This document shows positions 21,652 through 31,147 of a stretch of DNA of 41,592 nucleotides, piece by piece. This stretch comes from Monosiga brevicollis MX1. Its lineage: Eukaryota > Opisthokonta > Choanoflagellata > Craspedida > Salpingoecidae. Where the stretch lies: contig NW_001865059.1 in NCBI RefSeq assembly GCF_000002865.3, forward strand, positions 147,418 to 189,009, read 5' to 3'. How positions within the stretch are numbered: position 1 is the stretch's first letter; every line of letters begins with the position of its first letter. The position numbers and the translations under genes were made by a program. Below the pieces are notes generated by a model. That model was not told the DNA's origin. It did not search any database and was given only the letters and a program-made list of their open reading frames with translations.

Positions 21652-22215
21652 ATGGGTCTTTCCACTGAAACCCCCATAGCTGTTGTGACCTCACACACAC
21701 TTAGACCCCCGATTCCTGGCACACGCCTTGGGGCCATAAGCTTGTCACTACTGTTGTTTCTCCTTGTTGTGACACCTGCGGTTGGGCAAGGGTTGCACTT
21801 TCCCTATCCTTGGGATTGAGCGGCTCTACAGCGATTCTAACGGTGCACCTGGTCTGGTCACTGTGAATGCTTGCCGACCGCAGGTACGTCAAGCCCCCTG
21901 CCATTCTGTCTTCTCTTTGCTCTCCTGTGTGCTCTGCTCTCTTGTGACTTTCCCTATCCTTGGGATTGAGCGGCTCTACAGCGATTCTAACGGTGCACCT
22001 GGTCTGGTCACTGTGAATGCTTGCCGACCGCAGCTGGTTCAATTGACCTCAAGACACCATCAACGCTTTCGCTCCGTCCCGACGGACGTCTCTCAAACCT
22101 CTCTCAAAACGCTTCCTCAAACCTACGCGCTTCCTCGCAACCCAAAACTGGCCTCCAGACGTGCTGGAGCCTGACAGACCCCTTACTCTTTGATGATTGC
22201 ACCGTGCCCCAGTGA
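21652..22215 (+). CDS. Possible secreted or membrane protein start, exon structure unresolved
   Basis: An ATG at 21652 opens a frame with a hydrophobic signal-like core (ISLSLLLFLLVVTPAVGQG) that stops at 21819. In the same frame a second protein-like stretch, SIDLKTPSTLSLRPDGRLS onward, runs to a stop at 22215. The two would need an intron across the duplicated 87-bp segment (see repeat entry), but I found no phase-consistent join. No family is recognised. It may be the remnant of a secreted protein gene. Confidence 0.25.
21797..22033. repeat. Exact 87-bp direct repeat (two copies, 150 bp apart)
   Basis: Positions 21797-21883 and 21947-22033 are identical over 87 bp, beginning ACTTTCCCTATCC and ending GACCGCAG. 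Flanks differ. The 63 bp between the copies start GTACGTC and are pyrimidine-rich. Copy 1 is thus followed by a strong splice donor, and copy 2 ends in a CAG acceptor: removal of 21884-22033 would delete copy 2 exactly. The repeat has an open frame on both strands. Confidence 0.95.
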
Positions 22216-22823
22216 GAAACAGTTTGTCGCCACCAGCAGCAGCATGGAGGAAGGTACGCTGCTAAGATGAATTGGCTCCGCTGCAATGTTTTCAGTCAAA
22301 ACAACATGTACATGTATACTTATGCTTCCTGATCAACGTGGTTTCACTGCGAAACACTCGTGTTTTCTGCAGGGAATGCAGGGCGAAACTTCCTACTCGC
22401 GGCAGTCAGCTGTGTGAACTCACTTTGCGACACGTCGATCGCTGTGTTGATTCACCCATTCAACTCGAACTTTGTGTTTAACCAACAACCTTGTGCACCC
22501 CCCGATCGTCGTCCACTGGCACACGGACGCAGTGTGTTTGCTTTGAGAATAGCGTTCCGTGACCACCCGCGTGTCTAACCTCGCTTTCAATTGATTGTAT
22601 CAAATCACACGCCCATCGGCCTTCACTTGGACCCTGCATCGCCCTTGAGCCCAACGGCGCACAGTTGACCGCCACGGTACCGCCGCAGCGCGAGAGTACG
22701 CTGGGCCGTGAAAGATGAATGGTGTGCATTGTCATGACAGTCGAATTGTGGCCTCGGCAGACACCGCAAGACAAGCCGAAGAATTGGCGTTCATTTTTCA
22801 GAGTGGACATCCAGACGCAGAAT
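22216..22823. other. Unassigned stretch downstream of the PARP-like gene
   Basis: About 600 bp with short open frames on both strands (for example 22360-22578 on plus, and a minus frame up to ~22867). None shows a recognisable domain or a consistent splice pattern. Confidence 0.3.
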
Positions 22824-23466
22824 CTATACCGTGTAGGACACGACCAGCTCAGGGAAGATTTGGGCATTGTCGACCATGATCACCTCGTGAAACTGCCCAG
22901 CCGGCGTCGCAATCACCGAGTCATATCTCAAGAAGAATGCACGTGTCACGAAGAGGACAGAATATCTGACAGGGTGGAAGCGCGACTGTGGCCCACGCAC
23001 CGCTCGTTATTGGGCGCGTGGGGCAAAAGGGGCGCATTCAGGGCTTTGATATCGGGGGATTCATGGACACACGCACGTCCCAGTAACGCCCGCGTAATGA
23101 TCAACGTTGAGGCTTTGCATATTGCTGATTCTATGAACATGGTGTGTATCCCTGAGAATTTGCTGTGGCAAGGTAAAGCATTTGCTAAACAACCGCCGAC
23201 CTTGCCCGGGAGGTCAGCTTGATAGATGCCCCGTCCAAAGCGAGTACCGGTACTTTTTCCAGCAAAGCGATAGTCAAGGCCAGGCACACAATCTTATCAC
23301 GCAGCTCGTGATCGGGGCGTATTCCTGGTGGGAAATAACATCCCAAGATACACACTTGCAGATCGAAAAGGAGAAAGTTCCTCTGCAAGCAACGCTGGAT
23401 TACCACACCCGCCATTACTTTCGATACAACTCCGCGCCCATGACATATCGACGAGACGTAGGTCAT
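22824..23466 (-). CDS. PARP-like ADP-ribosyltransferase, C-terminal catalytic region
   Basis: The ADP-ribosyltransferase fold transfers ADP-ribose from NAD+ to proteins or nucleic acids. The last exon (22926-22824) encodes YDSVIATPAG, HEVIMVDNAQIFPE and the stop. The preceding exon ends at 23001 (donor GTGCGT, phase 2). It contains GLDYRFAGKS, GTRFGRGIYQADLPG and LIITRALLGRACV in PARP order. Of the H-Y-E triad, Tyr is seen in GRGIY and Glu in FHEVIMV. A candidate His is in ICHG, ~23440, but its join to GLDYR (acceptor near 23287) is weak. The stretch between GIYQADLPGK and the LIITR strand is longer than usual and may hide another small intron. Upstream domains were not found. Intact gene versus decaying copy is open; the last two exons read cleanly. 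Confidence 0.6.
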
Positions 23467-23600
23467 GTAACATCACACCGTATCCCAACGTATCAGCAGA
23501 CCACCGATATGAGTGGTATCCCCAGTGGGAAATAACATCCCAAGATGCACACATGCAGAACATGCAGATCGAAAAAGACCAATACCCTCTGCCAGCAGCG
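23327..23600. repeat. Imperfect direct duplication in the PARP 5' region
   Basis: The segment starting GTGGGAAATAACATCCCAAG near 23328 recurs near 23524. Both copies continue with CACAC.TGCAGA...GATCGAAAA and a CCTCTGC end. The second carries a 9-bp insertion (CATGCAGAA). The offset is ~196 bp. On the gene strand each copy reads TCTTGGGATGTTATTTCCCA. Confidence 0.85.
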
Positions 23601-24590
23601 CGATACTCACCAACTGCCAGTGGATTCATTACACCCGACACTGGTACTAAGCACCACCGAGCTCAGAAAAAGAAGCCAGTTCCCACCAAAGTTTGAATAC
23701 TAGGACAAAATTCAACCAACCCTCATGGCGAGCTGCAGGGACGGAGGGATTGATTGGCGCCGCTGCAGGGACGGAGGGATTGATTGGCCGTGGGCGCCCA
23801 CAGATCAGTTGTGATGGCCTATCTTGATCGGGCCCCAAATCCGTTCCCTTGGCTGCGACAGTAGATAGGGACAGTGGGAATCTCGTTCATCCATTCATGC
23901 GCGTCACTAGTTCGATGACGAGTCATTGGCTACCTTAAGAGAGCCATCGTTACTCGCGCCGTTTACCCGCGCTTGGTTAAATTTCTTCACTTGGACATTC
24001 ACAGTACTGGGCAGAAAGCACACTGCGTCAACACCATTTCCGGTCATCGCCATGCTTTGTTTGAATTAAACACTCTTGTCCGTACCAGTTCAAGATCGGT
24101 TGTTAAGCGCAGGCCGTGACTTGCAGCACCCGAGAGCAAAGCCCTCTGCCCCCGGTCCCAGCCAGGTCCGCCAGACTTTGACACCAATCACTGTGACTTC
24201 GGTCCAGCTCCTAACATGCGATACCCTCCAATTGTCGACCAAACCCCACCATAAGAAAAAATTATACAAGTCAAAGGTCAATCTTTTAGTGTGAAACAAT
24301 ACAGAAAATCATTTCACCACACCGTCTATCTATTGAGTGGGTCGCTGTCCGCCCCGTCCGCCCCGTCCGCGCTGTTGGGCTGTTGGCGTCTCGTGCCTGT
24401 CGCTATGTCTGACGCCGTCTTGTCTCTGTTTCTGTTCCCATCGCCATCCCATCGCCGCCTCAGGTGCCCGCCTTCGCCCGTGTCTCTTTCTGGCAACTCA
24501 ACAGCTTGACGTGTGAATGAAAAATCTCACTCATTCGCGCACATTTTCTGTTTTTGGGCGGACTCGTCCAGTCTGGAGCCACCTTGGGGC
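23467..24590. other. Gene-poor stretch upstream of the FG-GAP gene
   Basis: About 1.1 kb between the PARP-like gene and the FG-GAP gene. It includes the second copy of the 23.3/23.5-kb duplication and a short tandem repeat at 23732-23788. After 23850 it is mixed unique sequence with no defensible gene. A CCGCCCCGTC direct repeat is found near 24350. Confidence 0.4.
23732..23788. repeat. 27-bp tandem repeat (two copies)
   Basis: GCTGCAGGGACGGAGGGATT plus TGATTGGC occurs at 23732-23758 and 23762-23788, 30 bp apart, identical over 27 bp. Confidence 0.9.
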
Positions 24591-25883
24591 ATGATGCGCA
24601 ACGTTGGCTGTGCCAGCCGCGGGCTGTGTGCGTTGGTGCTTGTTGTTCTATCTGTTTTGGTCATGGGCACCGAGCGACCGTCCATTACTGTGGATTCCGA
24701 TGGAACCTTGTTAATCAATGCGACCAATCGTGTCATTGTAAACGGGGTGGATGTCATGGCGCACTCGACCGTCTTCAAGTTTCTCCTTCGCTCAAACCCG
24801 CAAATGGTGACCCCTCAACGTGTCATCTCAACGGATGCAGATGGCGCACAAGCAGTGTACGCAGCCGACCTGGATAATGATGGACTCATCGATGTGCTCA
24901 GCGCCAGCTACCGCGATAACAAAATTGCGTGGTACCGCAACACCGGCAATGGCAGCTTTTCTGACCAAATTGTCATTGGCATTGCCGACAACTACGCGCG
25001 GTCAATCCACGCTGCCGACTTTGACAAGGATGGATACGTGGACGTGCTCATTGCTGCGGCCTACCAGGACAACATTGCGTGGTATCGCAACAATGGCAAT
25101 GGTACTTTTTCCAATCGACGCGTCATCTCCACCTCTGCCAATGGGGCGCGGCTAGTATATGCGGCTGATCTCGACAATGACGGCGACATGGATGTCCTCT
25201 GTGGCAGTGTTTACGACAACAAAGTTTCATGGTACCGCAACAATGGTGCCGGCGTCTTCTCCAACCAGCGCATTATTTCAAATACCTTGAGGGATGTACG
25301 CTCGGTATACGCAGCCGACCTTGACAAGGATGGTGACCTGGACGTCCTCAGCGCCAGCTCCCAAGATGACAAGATTGCATGGCATCGAAATGACGGCACT
25401 GGCACTTTTAGCGCGCCGATCATCATCAGCAACTCTGCAATTGGAGCACGCTCGGTACATGCAGCTGATCTAGATCAGGATGGGCACGTTGACGTCTTGA
25501 GTGCTGCCGCAGCTGACAATACGATTGCCTGGTATCGCAACAATGGCGATGCCACCTTCTCCGACCCGCGCATCCTTTCGACCAACGCAATGGGGGCGCG
25601 CGCGGTTTTTGCCGCTGATCTGGATCAAGACGGTTGGCTCGACGTCCTGAGTGCCAGCGAAGGGGACAATAAGATTGCCTGGCACCGTAACACGGGACAG
25701 GGCACTTTCTCAGCCCAGCTGATTATCAGTACGGCGGCACTCGATGCGCACTCGGTGTTTGCTGCCGATCTAAACCAGGACGGCAGTTTGGATGTCCTGA
25801 GTGCCAGTCTCGGCGATAACAAGGTGGCTTGGTATCCCCTCGATCCCCCACTACTCCGCGCTGTGGCTGAGACCATGGCGTAA
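24591..25883 (+). CDS. Secreted FG-GAP/VCBS beta-propeller protein, seven Ca-binding repeats
   Basis: Intronless gene for 430 aa. The start is the ATGATG at 24591; upstream frames lack a good ATG. Residues ~8-24 (LCALVLVVLSVLVMG) are a signal peptide. A ~45-residue lead (ITVDSDGTLLINATNRVIV) follows, then seven ~49-residue repeats. Each has the pattern ARSVYAADLDxDGxxDVLSAS, then DNKIAWYRNNGxGTFS. The DxDxDG loops are calcium-binding FG-GAP/VCBS motifs as in integrin alpha chains. Seven blades would close one beta-propeller. No transmembrane segment follows the last repeat, so the protein is probably secreted. The likely role is adhesion or extracellular carbohydrate/protein binding, by inference. 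Lack of introns and the bacterial-type repeat make transfer or retroposition possible. Confidence 0.85.
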   Translation: MMRNVGCASRGLCALVLVVLSVLVMGTERPSITVDSDGTLLINATNRVIVNGVDVMAHSTVFKFLLRSNPQMVTPQRVISTDADGAQAVYAADLDNDGLIDVLSASYRDNKIAWYRNTGNGSFSDQIVIGIADNYARSIHAADFDKDGYVDVLIAAAYQDNIAWYRNNGNGTFSNRRVISTSANGARLVYAADLDNDGDMDVLCGSVYDNKVSWYRNNGAGVFSNQRIISNTLRDVRSVYAADLDKDGDLDVLSASSQDDKIAWHRNDGTGTFSAPIIISNSAIGARSVHAADLDQDGHVDVLSAAAADNTIAWYRNNGDATFSDPRILSTNAMGARAVFAADLDQDGWLDVLSASEGDNKIAWHRNTGQGTFSAQLIISTAALDAHSVFAADLNQDGSLDVLSASLGDNKVAWYPLDPPLLRAVAETMA

Positions 25884-26131
25884 CTGCTTATCTACTTTAC
25901 ATGTTAGACGCTGGCGGGCACAGCCGCTGTGGTCGCATTGTGGCGACCGTGAACATTGAACATCGAGGCATGACATTAATGATGACGAGTAATTGAGACT
26001 TTTCGTCGCAGCAATGTAAGGTATCACGAAAGATGTTGCAGCGATTAAAGGAGTTTATGACGCTCTGCACATGCCGTAATCGAGCCATCTTCTAAAAATA
26101 GCATGAAACACCAAGTTTGGCCGTGAAAGAT

Positions 26132-26174
<43 letters not shown>

Positions 26175-26401
26175 TGTGTGTGTGTGAGCGCATAACGCAT
26201 TTTTTTTTTCCTGACAGCGAGACTCGCGCTGGTGGTGCTGGGTGCGCTGGTGCAGGCATTGTAGCTTCTTTGTGAATTGGAAGGCGCATCGAGGTGGGCT
26301 TTTTCAATACTGGTGCCAACTGGTGGAGATCGGTTTGGTTTAGGTCAACCTATAGCTCGGCCGGAATCAAGGAGTGAGGCCTCGTCTGAACAACCGACGA
26401 A
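25884..26401. promoter_or_regulatory. Intergenic region before the RNA-ligase gene, with GA/GT repeat
   Basis: About 520 bp. A compound repeat, (GA)n at 26134-26172 followed by (GT)n to 26186, sits ~215 bp upstream of the RNA-ligase ATG, which lies in CGACGAAATGGCGG context. Nothing else is seen. Confidence 0.5.
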
Positions 26402-28467
26402 ATGGCGGGATTGGCGCCCGTGATTCGCTTTTTCGAAGCGGACAAGCAGGTGCCGCTCGGCACCTCGGCAGATCAATGGGAGGAGGTCAGTTTGGTCTGT
26501 CTGTGTGGGTCTGAGGCCGACTTTGTAGCCAAGTTTCTCGTTTGCAGTGCACAGGTCATCGCATGTCCACAAACTCAGTTTACATGTGAATGCTGTCCTT
26601 GTTGTTGTTGTTGTCGCTGTCGCTGTTGTTGTTCTTGCTGCTGGGTCTGCATAGGTTTTACACGAGTTGATGGCGCAAGTCCCAGCTCCAGATGAATTGG
26701 CTCAGCGTTTTGCCGACCCGGATGACGCTGAATCTGATGACGTTCAAGCGTATCTGCAATGGTGTCGCCAGCAGCCCAACCTCAGTACGGATGACCATAC
26801 TGGCCGCTCGCCGCCCACTTCGCTTGTCCCCTTCTGCCCTGCTCTGATCGACATGTTGAGGGACTGACACATTGGTTGGCACAGGTGTACAAACCTCAGT
26901 GGTGCCATCGGATGTCTTTGGCGCTTCGGCTGAACTTCATGATATCAAGGTCAAGCCTGTGCGAGGTTACGGCAGCGACGATCAGGTAAGGATAGCTCCC
27001 AGCAATTGGCGTTGACCGCTGTCACACCGCACCATTTCCGTGGTTGACGTGGCCTTGAATGTCCTGCATCTCATGCAATCAGGTGTATTTGGACTTTCCT
27101 GAAATTCGAGAGCGCGTGGCTCGCGGCAATACGATTCTGACGCGTCGACATCCCAAACGCTCCCATGCTCACTTTGTCGTGCAAGGCCTGCACAAGTTTA
27201 CCGGGGCCAAGGGGCAGGATGATGATGACGTCATCGACAATGAAAAGCTCTCCTCCGTCGAGGCGGCGGCCGTCAATTGGCGTCGCTTTTTCATCGGGGA
27301 GGATGCCGCGAGCGCGCGTCACGTGATTTGCATGGACAAGGCCAACGGCGAAGCCGGCCACGTGGCTGTGGTGCGTACCCAGGACGCCTACGTCCTGCTC
27401 GCCGGCAGCAAGAATGTGCACCTGGCCTTTCGAGATGCTGCCGATCTGGCCGCCTATCGTCGCGAGCCCCGTTATCTGGTGGCTTCAGCCGTCGCCGATG
27501 CATTTCTGCGCCACTTGCAACAACTGACACCTGAGCGGCGAGGCGAGCTCTTGGCCTTTATGGCCTGGACGGGTCTGACCGCCTGCTTTGAGATTCTACA
27601 GCCTTCCTATCAGCACGTGGAGTTGCTGACCAATACCGAACCCGAGTTGCTCTTCCTGACCTTTGTCGAGCCCAGTCCAGCCCCAAAGACGACCTCCCTC
27701 TGTGGCCTACGCCCCGACGCCGCGCTGGAGTTGGCACGTTACTTTGGTCTCAAAGTGGTCAAGTACTCGGTCCATCCCATCTCCGACCTGGAGACTCAGC
27801 TCAACGCCATCACCCAGTGGCATGGCAAGGAAGGCGCCGTCCTCTACTATCTCAACGATGCCGGTGAAGTCTTGGGCCTGCTGAAGAAGAAATCCAACTG
27901 GTCGGTTGTCCTGCTGCACACGAGTGGCACGCACTGCATGTGATAACGTTTTCTGCCCAAGACGTTCCTGCCCTGTGATCGGCGCTCATGTTGGCGGTGC
28001 CTTGTTCTGGGTGTTTGCTGCTTAGGTACGTGATTCTTCGAGCATGTCGCGAGAAGCTACGAGCAGGGCTCGGAGCCTTTTGTAAAGAAGTCAAGTCCGG
28101 GCGAGAACCGGTAAGACCTCATCGGCCCCTTGTACGCCGGCCCAGTGGCCTGATCATTCTCACCCCCTTGCCTCACTTGGGTGTGCAGAATTATCACGCA
28201 CAGGCCGAAAGGTTAAAGGCCCGGACGGTGCAACGCATGATGGCTCGCCTCAAGCAACTCAACGAGTGGCTCGTTATGACGCCTGAGGAGATGGCGGCAT
28301 GGTCAAGCTTGCTCACCGATTTTATCACCCATGTCTTTGACCGCGCCGCTCAGGTCCAGGGCCGCGTCAATGCCTTTGTGGAGGAGGTCCGCTGCCAGTT
28401 TCCTCAAACCTGGCACTCTTTCGCCGGCCCTCGCGCCACAGCCTCACCTCTTGCACAAACGCCTTGA
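26402..28467 (+). CDS. T4 Rnl1-like RNA ligase (nucleotidyltransferase superfamily)
   Basis: Predicted ATP-dependent RNA end-joining enzyme. Six exons: 26402-26485, 26655-26784, 26885-26985, 27083-27900, 28026-28110, 28189-28467 (498 aa, all phases consistent). The nucleotidyltransferase motifs appear in order. A pre-motif WRRFFIGE precedes motif I MDKANGEA (Lys191 as the adenylated residue; canonical KxDG is KxNG here). Next come a motif-III-like DAYVLLAGSKNVHLAF and motif IIIa CFEILQPSYQHVELL (Glu275). Motif IV is KEGAVLYY (Glu355). Motif V, KKKSNWYVILR (Lys373-375), is rebuilt across an intron with a TG|G join. The spacing and the KSxWYV ending match Rnl1 rather than Rnl2 or DNA ligases. 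The C-terminal ~110 residues are helical with no known domain. The biological substrate (tRNA repair, splicing or other) cannot be told from sequence. Confidence 0.75.
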
Positions 28468-28814
28468 AGGGTGTTGATGGCGCTTGAATCTGACTTATTT
28501 TCTTTTCTTTTCAACCTTCAATAATTGACCGATCATGACTTGGCTCTTGAGTCTTGAATGTTTTTTTTTTTTTTTAAATATTGGCTGCTAACAAACACAC
28601 AAGTGGAGACAGGCAAGATGAACACGCAAAAGAGGCACCTTGTCGCCGTAAGCCGCACTGTCATCAACCCTCAAATGCCATGCGTCCTCACATGCACAAC
28701 AAGAGAAACAAAGACACGATGACAATAACATGGGAAACACGCAGAAAAATGAATTGCAGAGCCAGCTGCTGGTGTACCGGAACAAAAAAACACAAGGTTG
28801 ACGGCGCCACCCGG
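28468..28814. other. Convergent spacer, RNA ligase / RAD51AP1
   Basis: About 350 bp between two stop codons. A T run lies at 28561-28575, consistent with 3' untranslated sequence. No other feature is seen. Confidence 0.4.
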
Positions 28815-30802
28815 CTAGGAGGATGCCACAGAGTGCAGTTTAAGGCCCGGTCGATTACGCGAAAGACCAACGCGGCGACGCGCCACCAGCGCACCTGTTT
28901 GTGGATTCCGCGATGACAAACCAAAGTGAGGCAGGTTGTGGCAGTTGAGGGGGAAAGAAGCAGAAGCAAAACATCAAAGAACAAACAAAGCAAACAAGGA
29001 CATCAAAATCAAAGTACAGCGACGAACCGGTTGGCAGCTTGACACCACCCAGTTTGGGCGTTGTGCTCAATCCGCCCGTGGCCGGTCGGCGTGCTCCACC
29101 CAAGGGTCGACGCCTAGACCACAACAACGCAGGGTGAGGCCAACCGTAGATGGAGAACGAAAAAAAAAAAAAATACATCAAGGAGAAAGAGTCTGCCAAG
29201 GCTACGTACGTGGCCGTCGAGGCGGCTGGGCGCGTTGTGCCGGGCGAGTCGGCTGTGCTAGTGGCAGCTGGCGCAGGTGTCGGTGTGGAGGTCGTCTTTT
29301 TGGAGGCTGCAGTTGTTTTGGCCTTTGGTGCGGCTTTAGGGGCGGCCACAGGTTTTGCCGGGGCGGCAGCCTTGGCTTTCTTGGCTTTCGGGCTGGCCTT
29401 GGCTGCAGGTTTGGCTGCTGGTGTCGCTTTGCCCTTTTTCGTGTTTTTGGCTGGAGCCTAATGAGAAAGGGCAGACATGGCAGGGAGATTACGGGTGATC
29501 AAAGTATCAAAGAGACGTGGTGTAGCAAGATTGCTCAAATTGCGTGCGCATACCTTCTTGCCACCCTTCTTCTTGGGCGAGACGACAAAGTCCTCGTCCG
29601 CGTCCGAGTTGGCCTGTGGGCAAGCCGACGTGAGCTTCAAGGGTCAGTTGGCTCCACGGAGCGAGTGAGGGGCGACACAGAAAGCATCATACCGAATCCT
29701 CATCCTCGCTTTGGTCCTCCTCGTCCGGCTCGAAATCAGAGCCGCCAACATCTGAGAACAACCAGCAGCAACAGGTAGAGACCGTGTCAGATGACCTGCA
29801 TGCTCGTTCTTGAATCTGTGGGTGACTTGAGACCAGCTTACCAAAATCATCGTCGTCATCGGCACCATCCTCCTCGTCGTCATCCTCGTCCACTTCGGCG
29901 TACGACTTGCGTTTGGCCGTGGCGCGGCGTCGGCCCGAGGCCCCTATCAGGATCGCTCAAACATGAGTCTGTGCCAGCCAATGGGCAAAGATGAGCCGGG
30001 TTGCATAACTTACGGCCGCTGGGTGGAGACAGAGCCTCCTCGGGGGTCAGCTAGATGTGCGTCGTTGAAGATGAACCAGCACCAACCCGATGGCATTTCC
30101 CACAAAGGATTGTTGACCCAGCAGCAACCAAGAAATGAGAGGAAGAAAAAGAGTATTGGAGCAATTGAGCCTTTGTGGTGAGCAGCATAGATGGGCAGAC
30201 CTGAGCAGGTGTGGACGGGGCTTCACCCGCAGGCTCTGATTCGGCAGAGGCTGGATTAGCAGCTGCTGAGGCGGTCAAGTCATCCCCCTGTTGTCCTGGC
30301 CCCACATCCTGCATCGAGAGCTGCAGGGCACGCTCCAGATCGGATTGCTCGGCTTCGGCAAGGGCTTGATCCTTGTTGCCCCTGATATGTGCGTCAAGTA
30401 AGCAGCATGTAAGATTGTCGGCGACATGGGGTGCTTCACAGCCGCACCGCCGCCTCCTCACCGTCGCTTGTTTGATCGCTTGTTGTCACTGGCACCATCG
30501 TCCTTGAAATCCTCTACATTCACAGCTAAATGAGCCCAAAAGTCTGTCCCAGGGCACGGCGGTGATGCAGACGGGCGTGTGCTGGCGTTGACGCTGGTGC
30601 TCACCGTCGCTATCCATGGCCAGCGCGTCGACAAAGTCATCGTCATCATCGTCATCAGAGGCGTTTGCCTTCTTACCACTAATATTTGCGCAGCAAGCAA
30701 GTGAGTTGTTAATAACGACGCGCACATTCGTGGGTCAATGAGCACTGCGCCGGGTCTACTGCCTGTCAACGTCACTCGGACGTACCGCGACTTGCGAGGC
30801 AT
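28815..30802 (-). CDS. RAD51AP1: RAD51-associated protein 1
   Basis: RAD51AP1 promotes D-loop formation by RAD51 in homologous recombination. Eleven small exons: 30802-30786, 30678-30605, 30525-30462, 30381-30201, 30050-30014, 29943-29842, 29751-29693, 29613-29554, 29457-29210, 29113-29028, 28894-28815. They join in phase to 335 aa, the same size as the vertebrate protein. The order of features matches. A basic N-terminus (MPRKSRGKK) is followed by an acidic DDDDDFVDAL. A UIM-like helix DLERALQLSM follows at 66-75. Then come KRKSYAEVDEDDD and DVGGSDFEPDEED. A Lys/Ala/Pro-rich DNA-binding-like stretch follows, and the C-terminal RAD51-interaction motif RVGLSRNRPGLKLH corresponds to the vertebrate LGLSR..RVKPLH. 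The sequence is mostly disordered, so identification rests on the two ends and the order of acidic and basic blocks. Confidence 0.8.
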
Positions 30803-30991
30803 GGCGACTTTCAAGCCGAGCCTGACAGAACAAGAGTCGCTTCACAGCGGCAAGAAAAACCTCTGCTGCATCAACGCATGGAGCAAAATGAGTATGATTA
30901 AATCCAAGCCGCATACAGGTAACATCTCCTCGATATACCTCGATCCCACGTACCTCAACACGGCGCTGCCGTTCCAGCGCGCGCACGCAAA

Positions 30992-31054
<63 letters not shown>

Positions 31055-31147
31055 CCGTTTCAAGCTGTTGACCGTTGCGTCGTTGTCAGAAAAAAAAGCC
31101 AAAACGAGGAAAAAAAAAACGGTTTCAAACGGTCAACAAAGGCCAGT
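30803..31147. promoter_or_regulatory. 5' flank of RAD51AP1 with (CT)n repeat, 3' flank of the PhyH-like gene
   Basis: Spacer of ~345 bp between two minus-strand genes. A 57-bp GA repeat on plus (CT on the RAD51AP1 sense strand) lies at 30995-31051, ~190 bp before the start codon. A-rich stretches flank it at 31090-31120. Confidence 0.5.
30995..31051. repeat. (GA)n microsatellite
   Basis: About 28 uninterrupted GA units on the plus strand. Confidence 0.97.
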
